From NCBI RefSeq assembly GCF_018132105.1, contig NZ_JWHL01000005.1, positions 29,387 to 93,386 of the forward strand: 64,000 nt of DNA, read 5' to 3'. The DNA is from Methanocalculus chunghsingensis (GTDB lineage: Archaea > Halobacteriota > Methanomicrobia > Methanomicrobiales > Methanocorpusculaceae). Numbering within the stretch: the first letter of the stretch is position 1; every line of letters starts with the position of its first letter. Position numbers and translations under genes: made by a program. The notes beneath the pieces are model-generated. The model made no database searches, was not told the DNA's origin, and worked only from the letters and a program-made list of their open reading frames with translations. Of this stretch, positions 19,815 to 28,886 are shown in pieces.

Positions 19815-19879
19815 CCATGTGCACTGAAACTTCCGACATCGCTGTACAAAGGCAAAAAAGAAAATGGTCCGATCAAGGA

Positions 19880-20200
19880 CTAGAATGAGTCGAGGGATAC
19901 GGTGCCGAAGTCATCGGCGATCTGCCTGACATTGGTGACGCCAAACGCGGTCTGGACGATCTCCAGATCAAGGGCGACCGCGGCATCGACCATATAATCG
20001 AGGATGTCGACACTGAGCTCCTTCTTCTCGCGTGACTTGCGCATCTGGTCAAGGAGAAAGGTGACTTTCGAAGGATCCTCGCTTCTGAGCTTTGCGAGGG
20101 TGATAACACACATCGAGATGCGGGTGAGGTTTCTATCCGATCCGGTGATGGTATCGAAGAAGTTCTTCAGCACCTGTGCCTGATAGACCTCGCCTGCCAT
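19880..20200 (-). CDS. Conserved-looking helical protein, 106 aa, unknown function
   Basis: Starts MAGEVYQAQVLKNFFDTITG and is predicted largely alpha-helical, soluble, with no cysteine cluster or catalytic motif (a single Cys in SMCVITLAKL). Codon use matches the surrounding core genes, and a purine-rich stretch precedes the ATG. It lies just downstream of the YchF-type GTPase on the same strand (47 bases), so cotranscription is possible. I do not recognise the family. Confidence 0.6.
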   Translation of the reverse strand: MAGEVYQAQVLKNFFDTITGSDRNLTRISMCVITLAKLRSEDPSKVTFLLDQMRKSREKKELSVDILDYMVDAAVALDLEIVQTAFGVTNVRQIADDFGTVSLDSF

Positions 20201-20247
20201 ACGTATACTCTTCTCTTGATTGATATTACTTTAATCTGTCGCTCATT

Positions 20248-21414
20248 TCACTTTGCTGTGCTGACGATCCGGATGATGTCCCCACTCTTGAGCTCTGTCG
20301 AGTCTTTCACCCGCATCTTCGTCCGCGCGTCAACCGCATAGAGGAATCCCTTCCCGATATCCGTATGCACACGGTATGCGAGATCGCGTGGGGTCGAACC
20401 CCGCTTCATCAAAAAAGCATCCGGGAGGATCCGGTTCTTCCCATCGGTGAAATGGGTCTCATCCTCGACAGGATAGACGACGATCATATCAAGAAGCGAA
20501 AAAACAGCCCTGTTCACCGCTTCCTGAACACCGGTTCCCTTGAATCTCTGCATCACCGCTCTGATCATGGAGAGACCCTTCTCCTGCTGCGGAGTGAGCG
20601 TAACTCCCGGCTTGACCGTAAAGTCAGGATCACCAGGAAGATACGAGATAACCCCGGCAGAGGCGGCACCTCTGAGAGCAAGTTCGGCCGCTGCCGTCGT
20701 CCTGACAACCTCCGGAGGGAATGAAGCAAGGAGTTCTTCAAATGCGAGATCTGCCTTGTTTGCAACCGTCACCATCGGTTTGTTGATGGCAATCAGGGCA
20801 TCCGCAAAGCGGCAGAGGGCATCGCCATCGGCGGTGAAGAGATCCACATCAGTCTCTGCGAGTGCGGATCTGATATCCTCAGCCGTCATCGAGAGTCCGG
20901 CAAGCCCTTCTGCAAGCAGGTCGACAAGAGCCGCCTCCTTCCCCTGTGCAGCACGGGCAAGGCGGGGAAGATGCTTCTCAATAATGCCTGCAACCCACAT
21001 CGCCATCTCGAACCTGAGGAATCTGATATCCTCCTTCGGATCGTGACTCCCCGGATCAACCGGATTCCCCTCGGCATCAGTACCCCCGCTTGCATCCACG
21101 ACCTGAATAATCGCATCGGCAGACCGGAGATTGTCAAGAAACTGATTCCCAAGCCCCTTTCCTTTGTGGGCATCCGGGACGAGACCCGCGACATCGATAA
21201 GACCGACATTGATGAACCGGAATCCATCATGGCAGTTCCCACAATCAAGGCCAAGCTCACGGCATGGACAGGGAGACCGGACATACGCGACGCCATTGTT
21301 TGCATCGATCGTTGTGAACGGATAATTTGCGATCTCGACATCCGCGAGGGTCGCCGCCTTGAAGAAGGTGGACTTGCCACAGTTCGGTTTGCCAGCAAGA
21401 GCAAGCGTGATCAT
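20248..21414 (-). CDS. YchF/Obg-related GTPase (archaeal form with TGS domain)
   Basis: 388 residues. G1 motif LAGKPNCGKSTFF, G2 region NYPFTTIDAN, G3 LIDVAGLVPDAHKGKGLGNQFL, G4 ANKAD, and a C-terminal TGS domain (AYRVHTDIGKGFLYAVDART). The family binds ribosomes and hydrolyses ATP or GTP. Archaeal members carry a small Cys-rich insertion after the G2 loop, seen here as SPCPCRELGLDCGNCHDG, which may bind metal. Divergent from the gene at 21452, with a gap of only 37 bases. Confidence 0.92.
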   Translation of the reverse strand: MITLALAGKPNCGKSTFFKAATLADVEIANYPFTTIDANNGVAYVRSPCPCRELGLDCGNCHDGFRFINVGLIDVAGLVPDAHKGKGLGNQFLDNLRSADAIIQVVDASGGTDAEGNPVDPGSHDPKEDIRFLRFEMAMWVAGIIEKHLPRLARAAQGKEAALVDLLAEGLAGLSMTAEDIRSALAETDVDLFTADGDALCRFADALIAINKPMVTVANKADLAFEELLASFPPEVVRTTAAAELALRGAASAGVISYLPGDPDFTVKPGVTLTPQQEKGLSMIRAVMQRFKGTGVQEAVNRAVFSLLDMIVVYPVEDETHFTDGKNRILPDAFLMKRGSTPRDLAYRVHTDIGKGFLYAVDARTKMRVKDSTELKSGDIIRIVSTAK

Positions 21415-21451
21415 AGTAATTCACATGTACGACCGATGCATATTAAGTTAC

Positions 21452-22042
21452 ATGGGCTACATCACACGAGAAACGGCATACTTTGACAAGCCAGGAAAAG
21501 AGAATACCGCAGATGTGGTTCATCTCGCGGTCGAACGGGCGCGCCTGCTGAACTGTACGCAGATCGTGGTCGCCAGCACCAGCGGGAAGACCGCACTCGC
21601 GTTCCTTGATGCAATCCGGGGAACCGGGATTCGCCTTGTTGTCGTCTCGCATGTCGTCGGCTTCTCAAAGCCCGGCATCTGGGAATTCTCCGAAGATACC
21701 GCGGCAACGCTCAGAGCAGAAGGCCATATCATCGTCACCGGAACACATACCCTCTCCGGGCTTGAACGCGCCCTCTCACGTGCAGAGCGTGTCGGCGGAG
21801 GCTCACGATCTGAGGCGATAGCCGAGGCGCTCCGACGCGTTGTTGCAGTCGGGCTGAAGGTTGCGGTTGAGTCGGTTCTGATCGCCGCAGACCAGGGGGC
21901 CATCCCGATCGAAGACGAGGTGATTGCTGTTGGGGGAACGGCAACCGGCGCAGACTGTGCCGCTGTCATCCGGCCAGCACATACAGCCACCTTCTTCGAT
22001 CTCCAGGTCAGGGAGATCATCGCGATGCCAAGGAACCGATGA
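21452..22042 (+). CDS. Pyruvate kinase alpha/beta-domain-like protein
   Basis: 196 residues. Resembles the stand-alone C-terminal domain of pyruvate kinase: CTQIVVASTSGKTALAFLDAI, VVVSHVVGFSKPG, IVTGTHTLSGLERALS, and [20 protein letters not shown]. No catalytic barrel is present, so kinase activity is not expected; a nucleotide- or phosphosugar-sensing role is inference. The start at 21452 (MGYITRETAYF) is chosen over upstream codons that overlap the YchF gene. The next gene starts on its stop (ATGA). Confidence 0.75.
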   Translation: MGYITRETAYFDKPGKENTADVVHLAVERARLLNCTQIVVASTSGKTALAFLDAIRGTGIRLVVVSHVVGFSKPGIWEFSEDTAATLRAEGHIIVTGTHTLSGLERALSRAERVGGGSRSEAIAEALRRVVAVGLKVAVESVLIAADQGAIPIEDEVIAVGGTATGADCAAVIRPAHTATFFDLQVREIIAMPRNR

Positions 22043-22881
22043 CCATGATCCGTGAGGCACTCGCAGATACCATCGGACTCCTGAAGCGCCGGCCGCTTCT
22101 CTGGCTCTCCGGCCTTATCATCGCAGCAGTCACAGCAGGTGATATCCTGATAACCGGATCAGATTCCCTCGCCGGAACAGGGAGCTTTCAGATCCTCGCT
22201 CTCCTCGTCTATCCGTTCATCATCGCTGCAGGTTATGGGATCATCAGGGAGGATTCAAACGATCCGTCCGTCTATCTCCGGTACGGGCTCTCATACTACT
22301 TCCGGGTGCTCCTTCCGCTCCTCGTCATCATCTTTGCAAGTATCATCACCATCATGCTGGTGATTGGGACAACGATGCTGATCGGGATTCCGGCAACGGC
22401 AGATTTCACCATGATGATCGCGATGTGGGTCATGATCCCGATCTTCCTCTTCACGTACTTCTACGACACCTTCGTCGTCTTCCGGGATGAGAAGATCTTC
22501 GACTCGCTCCGTGCCAGCATCACGCTGGTGATGGTCCATGGATGGAAGGTGCTCCTCTTCATCGCCGCAAACATCATCATCCTGCTTGGCATCCTCTTCG
22601 GCCTCGCCTTCCTCTGGATGGGCCTCCTCTGGGAGAAGATGACAGAGGTTGCAGAGATGGATCCGGATCTCATCAGCGAAATGACCGGCGATGAAGTGAT
22701 GGCACTCCTCGGACCAGACGCCCTCATGGCAACCGCAGTCGTCCTCTTCATCTGGGCGCTCATCGCCACCCCCTTCACCCTCGCCTTCAAGGCGGCCTTC
22801 TTCAGGAGACTGGAGAAGATCCCGGTCGTTCAACAGGAGATCGGTGAGTATGATGAGAAGGGACGGTGGTATAAGTACTGA
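22039..22881 (+). CDS. Multi-pass membrane protein (DUF7847-like), 280 aa
   Basis: Six or so hydrophobic segments (about 20-38, 46-66, 88-113, 122-145, 168-198 and 230-252) predict an integral membrane protein with amphipathic loops. It has the look of archaeal glycerophosphoryl-diester-phosphodiesterase-membrane-like families, without catalytic residues. It begins on the stop of the upstream gene (ATGA); an alternative ATG lies at 22045. Function unknown. Confidence 0.65.
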   Translation: MTMIREALADTIGLLKRRPLLWLSGLIIAAVTAGDILITGSDSLAGTGSFQILALLVYPFIIAAGYGIIREDSNDPSVYLRYGLSYYFRVLLPLLVIIFASIITIMLVIGTTMLIGIPATADFTMMIAMWVMIPIFLFTYFYDTFVVFRDEKIFDSLRASITLVMVHGWKVLLFIAANIIILLGILFGLAFLWMGLLWEKMTEVAEMDPDLISEMTGDEVMALLGPDALMATAVVLFIWALIATPFTLAFKAAFFRRLEKIPVVQQEIGEYDEKGRWYKY

Positions 22882-23016
22882 GAGAGGGAATCCCCCCCTC
22901 ATACGATACATCCAGAAGGAAATTTTCTATCAAACTCTTTTTTCGCAGTCGAACAAGGAGATTAAGAGGATGGATCGGATGCGATCCTGAATGAGAAACA
23001 GATACGCCACTCCTGA

Positions 23017-24216
23017 TCAGATCAGCCAAAGCACCAGTACTGCTGCTGCAACCCCGCCTCCAAAGGTGGCGATGAGGTTCGTCCCCGAATTACCGATGAT
23101 CCCACGGTTCTCAATAGTAGCACCGACGATGCTGTCGATATTTGTCCCGATGAGCCCGGCAAGGGTGCAGATGAGGAAGACCGGAAGGGGGATCATCCCA
23201 AGGATCACCGCAAGGCCGGAGATGATCAGGGACCCAACAAGCGCCGCCATCTCGCCACGGATGGTCACTCCCCCGTTCGTCCCTTCAGGAACAGGCTGAA
23301 ACGTCGTGATCATGTATGGGCGACCTCCGGTGACCCCGATCTCCGAGGCAACGGTATCGGCGGTCGCTGTTGCAATGCTCCCGACGAAGACAGCGACCCA
23401 GATCGGATCCCCGGTGATCCCAAAGACGATCGCCGCACCGGTCGCGACAAGACCGTTTGAGAATGCGTTTTTATATCCCCGGGCGCCTCCCCGTTCCTGC
23501 TCAACCCCCATCGACTGCTTCTTCCGGTACTGGTATCTGGTGCTGGCTGAGCCGATGATGAAGAAGGCGAGCATCACGAGGAACCAGCGGGCATCGGCAA
23601 AGACGATCAGAAGAATGCCGATGAGCGCACCCGAGAAGAGACCTGAAAGGTCAGCTGCACCAACCCGGAACGAAGAGTACCCGAAGAGGAGCGCGATCGT
23701 CACCGCCAGGATCAGGAGCAGGATATCAACCTGGAAATCCAGCTCGAGGAAGAGGAACATCGTCATCGCCACTCCGAGCATAATGATCATATACGCATCC
23801 TCGCGGGCTGCAAGGATGGATCTGAGGAGAAGAGCAACGAGCACCCCTATGATCAGGACGAGCGGCTGGATATTCCCAAGATATGCCATCACGATGAGGG
23901 CTCCAAGGGTTGCGCCCGCAGTATAGTGGATATAGGCCAGCTTCTCCTCACCACCTGCCCGGAACGCTAATTCCCCGAGCGTGACGATGGCCACCGTCCC
24001 TCCGAATGCAACCAGCGGCAGAAGCCCGACCCCATAAAGGATCGCCGTCACCCCGAGTGCAAAAGAGATGTACTGAGTGCCGCGGATCAGGTACAGAACA
24101 GCGGAGAAGGCGATGACAAAGATTGAAAAGAGCCACGCTGGCTGGATAAAAGGTGCAAGCAGGATACCTAGGATGGCAATTCCTGAGGCCAGCAGGAGTC
24201 GTGGCTGAATCTTCAT
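23017..24216 (-). CDS. DUF92 family membrane protein (TIGR00297)
   Basis: 399 residues with about ten transmembrane helices. The DUF92 core is clear: ADLSGLFSGALIGIL, ARGYKNAFSNGLVATGAAI, SIATATADTVASEIGVTGGRPYMIT, and GTNGGVTIRGEMAAL. Plant DUF92 protein VTE6 phosphorylates phytyl phosphate, so a prenyl-phosphate kinase or CTP-dependent role in archaeal lipid metabolism is a reasonable hypothesis. The frame is open further upstream, but the ATG at 24216 gives the natural N-terminus. Divergent from valS. Confidence 0.85.
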   Translation of the reverse strand: MKIQPRLLLASGIAILGILLAPFIQPAWLFSIFVIAFSAVLYLIRGTQYISFALGVTAILYGVGLLPLVAFGGTVAIVTLGELAFRAGGEEKLAYIHYTAGATLGALIVMAYLGNIQPLVLIIGVLVALLLRSILAAREDAYMIIMLGVAMTMFLFLELDFQVDILLLILAVTIALLFGYSSFRVGAADLSGLFSGALIGILLIVFADARWFLVMLAFFIIGSASTRYQYRKKQSMGVEQERGGARGYKNAFSNGLVATGAAIVFGITGDPIWVAVFVGSIATATADTVASEIGVTGGRPYMITTFQPVPEGTNGGVTIRGEMAALVGSLIISGLAVILGMIPLPVFLICTLAGLIGTNIDSIVGATIENRGIIGNSGTNLIATFGGGVAAAVLVLWLI

Positions 24217-24314
24217 AGATACAAAGGGATTGGTCAAATAGAAAGAAGAATCTTCGTATAGGCTCTTCTGGTTGTGCGAACAGTATATCAGATGACGATG
24301 ACAATCTGATATAA

Positions 24315-26909
24315 ATGTCGTCACCAGAGGATCTCGATAAAACCTATGATTATGCCGGGGTTGAGCAGAAATGGCTCGAACAGTGGCGTGACGAAGACTT
24401 CTACTTTGACCGGACCTCCACAAAGCCGAGGTACATCATCGACACACCACCACCATATCCGACCGGCAGGCTGCATATCGGCCATGCATTGAACTGGGTC
24501 TACATGGATATCATCGCGCGGTATAAGCGGATGCGCGGATATAATGTCATGTTTCCACAGGGCTGGGACTGTCATGGTCTCCCGACCGAGGTGAAGGTCG
24601 AGGAGATTCATGGAATCACAAAGAATGATCTCCCACGAAATGAGTTCCGTGCAATGTGCCAGGAACTGACCCGTGAGAATATTGAGATGATGCGCCGTTC
24701 CATCCGGATGATGGGCTTCTCTGTGGACTGGAGCAATGAGTACATCACGATGGAGCCGGAGTACTACAGCCTTACACAGGCATCATTCCTCAGGATGCTC
24801 AAATCAGGCTACATCTATCAGTCCGATCATCCCGTCAATTACTGTACCAGATGCGAAACCGCCATCGCATTTGCGGAGGTTGCATATACGGAGAATACCA
24901 CCCTCCTCAATTACTTCATCTTTGACGGCGTGGAGATCGCAACAACACGGCCGGAGCTTCTCGGAGCATGTGTCGCCGTCGCCGTTCACCCCGATGATGA
25001 ACGGTACACCAGCCTCAGAGACGGAACCCTCACCGTCCCTCTCTTCTCGTACCAGGTTCCGGTTATTCTGGATGAGACGGTCGATCCTTCCTTCGGATCT
25101 GGCGCTGTGATGATCTGTACGTTTGGCGACAAGCAGGATGTCGTCTGGTGGAAGACCCACAATCTCGACCTCCGAAAAGCGATTGATCATACCGGCAGGA
25201 TGACCGCCATCTGCGCACCCTATACCGGGATGAAGACGAAGGAGTGCCGGGAGGCTATTCTCGCAGAAATGAGGAAGGAGGGTATCCTGATCCGGCAGGA
25301 GGAGCTGCCACAGCGTGTCGGCACCTGCTGGCGATGTCAGACGCCGATTGAGATCCTCTCTGAACGGCAATGGTTTGTGAAGGTCAGGCCCGATGAGATC
25401 ACCGATGCCGCAAAGGAGATCACCTGGTTCCCGGAGCATATGCTCACCCGGCTTCTGAACTGGACATCCCAGATGGAATGGGACTGGTGCATCTCCAGGC
25501 AGCGGCTCTTTGCCACCCCGATCCCGGTCTGGTTCTGTACAGCCTGTGGCGAACTACTTACCCCTGATGAAGCTGATCTCCCTATTGATCCGACGGTCGA
25601 ATCCCCAAAGATCCCCTGTCCGGCATGCGGATCAGCAGAGTGGCAGGGAGAGACCGATGTCCTCGACACCTGGATGGACTCCTCCATATCCCCGCTCGTC
25701 GTCTCGGGGTGGGACGGAAAGACCACCCCTGCCCTCTATCCGACACAGCTCCGTCCCCAGGGCCATGATATCATCAGGACATGGGCATTTTACACCATCC
25801 TCAGGTCACTTGCCCTTACCGGTGAGAAGCCCTGGGATGGCATCCTCGTCAACGGGATGGTCCTTGGTGAAGACGGGTTTAAGATGTCAAAGTCCAGAAA
25901 CAATGTCATCTCTCCCGATGAACTGATCGAGAGGCACGGCGTCGACGCACTCCGGCAATGGGCTGCTGCAGGCGGCGCAACCGGATCCGATATCACCTTC
26001 TCATGGAACGATGTCGTCGCGGCATCACGATTCCAGACGAAGATGTGGAACATCGTCCGGTTCTCCCTCCTTCAGATACGGCGGGATGAAAGCACAGCAG
26101 ATCCAACAACAGAACTCGCAGACCGCTGGCTTCTTGCCCACCTACGGAGGACCGTCGACGAGGTGACAACGGCACTTGACAATAACCAGTTCGACCGGGG
26201 GTTAAAGGCACTCCGGGACTTTGCCTGGTCAACGCTTGCAGACAACTATCTTGAGCTCGTCAAAGGGAGACTCTATGGCAACACCCCGTCCCGTTCCGGG
26301 GCGGTATCCACCCTCAGAACGACCCTTGACACCCTCTGCCGCTGTCTGGCACCCTACACACCATTCTTTGCGGCTGAGTGCTACCATCATCTCACCGGAG
26401 AGAGGGTCATCGACCAGGAGTGGCCTGCACTCCCGGAATATGATGAAAAGGACCTGAAAGACGGGGATCTCGTTGTCACCATCGTCTCTCTCCTCAGGAA
26501 GTACAAACATGATGAAGGACTTGCCTTAAACGCCCCTCTCGGGCATGTCACCATCTATACTCCGGGAATTTCATTCGATGATGGCGGGGATGCAGGACGG
26601 ACGGTAAACGCTATGATCGACTGGAGATCCACTGCACCGAATCTCGATCGAATCGTCTCGGGTATAACCTTCAACATGGGGATCATAGGGCCCGCCTTCA
26701 GAAAACAGGCCGGCGCCGTCATGCAGGCGATCCGTGATCTCCCGATGGAAACCCTGAAAGAGGGGATCTCTTCGGTGATGATCGGAGAGGATGAGATCGC
26801 AATCCCTGACGGTGCCTATACCCTTGTTCACTCCTATGCGATCGAGGGAGAAGAGGTCGATATCCTCACGATCGGGGATATCTTCCTCGCAATTCACAAA
26901 CGCGCCTGA
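24315..26909 (+). CDS. valS: Valyl-tRNA synthetase
   Basis: 864 residues, class I. HIGH motif as [18 protein letters not shown] motif as [25 protein letters not shown], the editing (CP1) domain with [19 protein letters not shown], and zinc-binding pairs CTRCE and CWRC/CTAC/CPAC. The C-terminal anticodon domain ends [12 protein letters not shown]. The coding end overlaps tmk, which converges from the other strand, by 44 bases. Confidence 0.97.
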   Translation: MSSPEDLDKTYDYAGVEQKWLEQWRDEDFYFDRTSTKPRYIIDTPPPYPTGRLHIGHALNWVYMDIIARYKRMRGYNVMFPQGWDCHGLPTEVKVEEIHGITKNDLPRNEFRAMCQELTRENIEMMRRSIRMMGFSVDWSNEYITMEPEYYSLTQASFLRMLKSGYIYQSDHPVNYCTRCETAIAFAEVAYTENTTLLNYFIFDGVEIATTRPELLGACVAVAVHPDDERYTSLRDGTLTVPLFSYQVPVILDETVDPSFGSGAVMICTFGDKQDVVWWKTHNLDLRKAIDHTGRMTAICAPYTGMKTKECREAILAEMRKEGILIRQEELPQRVGTCWRCQTPIEILSERQWFVKVRPDEITDAAKEITWFPEHMLTRLLNWTSQMEWDWCISRQRLFATPIPVWFCTACGELLTPDEADLPIDPTVESPKIPCPACGSAEWQGETDVLDTWMDSSISPLVVSGWDGKTTPALYPTQLRPQGHDIIRTWAFYTILRSLALTGEKPWDGILVNGMVLGEDGFKMSKSRNNVISPDELIERHGVDALRQWAAAGGATGSDITFSWNDVVAASRFQTKMWNIVRFSLLQIRRDESTADPTTELADRWLLAHLRRTVDEVTTALDNNQFDRGLKALRDFAWSTLADNYLELVKGRLYGNTPSRSGAVSTLRTTLDTLCRCLAPYTPFFAAECYHHLTGERVIDQEWPALPEYDEKDLKDGDLVVTIVSLLRKYKHDEGLALNAPLGHVTIYTPGISFDDGGDAGRTVNAMIDWRSTAPNLDRIVSGITFNMGIIGPAFRKQAGAVMQAIRDLPMETLKEGISSVMIGEDEIAIPDGAYTLVHSYAIEGEEVDILTIGDIFLAIHKRA

Positions 26910-27483
26910 TCTCCTCTGCAACAAAGGAGGCGATCACCCCCCTCTCTTCTTCGGCATCAACCAGGATGAATCGTGAAGGCTCTGCCCCTGCACGTGCCAG
27001 ATACTCCGCCTGAACTTCGGTGAGAACCTCCTCCCTCTCAAAATGCTCACGGGTATTTTCTCCATCCAGCCGCTCAAGCGCACGATGAACCGGGAGAACG
27101 AGAAGGAACGTGAGATCCGGCCGTATCGACCATCCTTCATGAAGAGCGGCCAGCCAGCGCCGGGGATCCTGGAGATGCCCGCGCAGGGTTACCTGCTGAT
27201 ACGCAAACCGGGAATCGGTATAACGATCCGATATCACCAGTCGCCCGGCATCAAGAGCAGGCCGGATGACAGCTGCACAATGCATCGCATGATCCGCGAC
27301 AAAGAGGAGCGCCTCTGCTACCGGATCAACCTCCTCGGCGATTGCCTGACGGACGACCTGCCCAATCCATGTTGCACCAGGCTCCCGGGTAAAGATGGGA
27401 TCGCAATCGGCAAGCTCCTTCTTCAGCGAGGCAAGAAGGGTGCTCTTCCCTGCCCCGTCGATACCCTCGATCGTTATCAGCAG
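26866..27483 (-). CDS. tmk: Thymidylate kinase, CTG start codon proposed
   Basis: 205 residues when started at the CTG at 27483. Phosphorylates dTMP to dTDP. From this start the protein begins (M)[19 protein letters not shown] with the P-loop, then [14 protein letters not shown] (DR/E motif region), [14 protein letters not shown], and the lid region near [11 protein letters not shown]. The first ATG in frame (27285) lies after the P-loop and would remove it. No ATG, GTG or TTG exists in frame between an upstream stop and the P-loop; CTG is preceded by AGGAGGGG at good spacing. It overlaps the HisAF-like gene end and converges with valS. Confidence 0.9.
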   Translation of the reverse strand: MLITIEGIDGAGKSTLLASLKKELADCDPIFTREPGATWIGQVVRQAIAEEVDPVAEALLFVADHAMHCAAVIRPALDAGRLVISDRYTDSRFAYQQVTLRGHLQDPRRWLAALHEGWSIRPDLTFLLVLPVHRALERLDGENTREHFEREEVLTEVQAEYLARAGAEPSRFILVDAEEERGVIASFVAEEIRRVCELRGRYPRS

Positions 27484-28151
27484 AAGACACCCCTCCTGAT
27501 GAGATCGAGTGGTATGGCTCCGGTATGAAGCGCAGTTGCGATGATGGCACCGTCAAACCCTGCATCATGGAGGATACCAAGGTCCTCTTCACCCCGGACA
27601 CCCCCGCCATAGAGGAGAGGGAGATCGGTTGCTGATCGGATCCGCCCGGCCTCGCCGGGATCGATCCCTGAGGAAGACCCGACAGCAGTGATATGAAGAT
27701 AGATACAACCATCAATATTCATCGCATCTGCGCGGGAGAGGAGAGCGACCGGATCCTCACCAGTCGGGACGACGCGCCCCTCCTTCACATCCACACTGAG
27801 ATATCCGCCACAAAAACCAGAGAGATCCGGCCCTGCGGTCTCGGTGCCGATGACATTCTCGATAAAGGGTGCTCTGAGTATATCTCCGGGACCCAGGCAT
27901 CCCCGGTCCAGATAGCAGCGATCGACAAGGCCGGCAAATCCGAGAACCATCTCATCATGGGATCCGGTTCCGGCGATCCGGTCGAGATCAGCAACATAGA
28001 GATACCGCGGACGGATTGCTTTGAGATATCCTACCGGCTCCGCCGTCGGGGAGAGTCCCCAGGTAAGGGGTGTATATGAGGACCGATTCCCGGAACACCC
28101 ATGCACTACCTGACCTCCTGAGAGATCCATTGCACAAACAAGCTGCATCAT
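27477..28151 (-). CDS. HisA/HisF-related (beta/alpha)8-barrel protein
   Basis: 224 residues. Similar to the HisAF-related family (TIGR00734) of methanogens: CAMDLSGGQVVHGCSGNRSSY at the N-terminus, where HisA has its catalytic Asp and conserved glycine, LYVADLDRIAGTG, and PLLYGGGVRGEEDLGILHDAGFDGAIIATALH with the phosphate-binding glycines. The barrel phosphate sites look intact. The substrate is unknown. It lies back to back with mfnB, whose product is also a (beta/alpha)8-barrel phosphate-compound enzyme, and its stop overlaps the tmk start. Confidence 0.8.
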   Translation of the reverse strand: MMQLVCAMDLSGGQVVHGCSGNRSSYTPLTWGLSPTAEPVGYLKAIRPRYLYVADLDRIAGTGSHDEMVLGFAGLVDRCYLDRGCLGPGDILRAPFIENVIGTETAGPDLSGFCGGYLSVDVKEGRVVPTGEDPVALLSRADAMNIDGCIYLHITAVGSSSGIDPGEAGRIRSATDLPLLYGGGVRGEEDLGILHDAGFDGAIIATALHTGAIPLDLIRRGVFC

Positions 28152-28191
28152 TGAACGTAATCACTATTATCCTCCGGGATCATTAAGTTCT

Positions 28192-28884
28192 ATGCAATTG
28201 CTTGTCAGCCCGAGTTCTTTGGAAGAAGCGAAACACTCTCTTTCAGCTGACATTATCGATGTGAAGCGTCCTGCAGAGGGATCCCTTGGTGCAAACTTCC
28301 CATGGGTAATCCGGTCCATTAAAACACTGGCCGGGAATAAGCCTGTATCTGCTGCCATCGGTGATTTCTCTCCGAAACCAGGAACAGCCGCCCTTGCAGC
28401 GTATGGTGCTGCCTGTGCAGGTGCCGATTATGTCAAGATTGGACTCTTGTTTTCAGATCCAAATGATGCGCGTTCCGTGATCAAGGCCGTCGTCCAGGCA
28501 GTCAAGCCAGAGTTTCCTGAGAAGACGGTCGTCATCGCCGCATACTCGGATTATGAACGTCTCAATACGATATCACCGTTTGATATGGCGCAGATAGCCG
28601 GCGAAGAGGGGGCAGATGTATCCATGGTCGACACAGGTGTTAAGGATGGCAGGAGCACCTTTGAGTTTATGGATGAGAGCCAGCTGACCGATTTCACACG
28701 GGAGAACCGCCGCCTCAATATGAAGACGGCACTTGCCGGATCACTCAAATTCGATGATCTCCCCCTCCTCAGAAGGATTAACCCTGAGATCATCGGTGTC
28801 CGGGGTATGGTCTGCGGCGGGGATCGCTCAGGCGTCATCAACCCGGCACTGGTCGGGAAGGCAATTGATCTCATCCGGGGGTAA
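28192..28884 (+). CDS. mfnB: (5-formylfuran-3-yl)methyl phosphate synthase
   Basis: 230 residues (former DUF556). Makes the furan precursor of methanofuran from glyceraldehyde-3-phosphate. Family marks: MQLLVSPSSLEEAK, IIDVKRPAEGSLGANFPWVIR with the catalytic lysine region, KPVSAAIGDFSPKPGT, YVKIGLLF, SMVDTGVKDGRSTFEFM and LAGSLKFDDLPLL. Its presence supports a methanogen or related methanofuran-using archaeon. guaB starts three bases after its stop, so both are probably cotranscribed. Confidence 0.95.
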   Translation: MQLLVSPSSLEEAKHSLSADIIDVKRPAEGSLGANFPWVIRSIKTLAGNKPVSAAIGDFSPKPGTAALAAYGAACAGADYVKIGLLFSDPNDARSVIKAVVQAVKPEFPEKTVVIAAYSDYERLNTISPFDMAQIAGEEGADVSMVDTGVKDGRSTFEFMDESQLTDFTRENRRLNMKTALAGSLKFDDLPLLRRINPEIIGVRGMVCGGDRSGVINPALVGKAIDLIRG

Positions 28885-28886
28885 TC

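Noticed and set aside
26866..27285. tmk seeming truncated, as if it had lost its P-loop
   Set aside because: The missing N-terminus is present in the same frame upstream and is reached from a CTG start, so no deletion or frameshift is needed.
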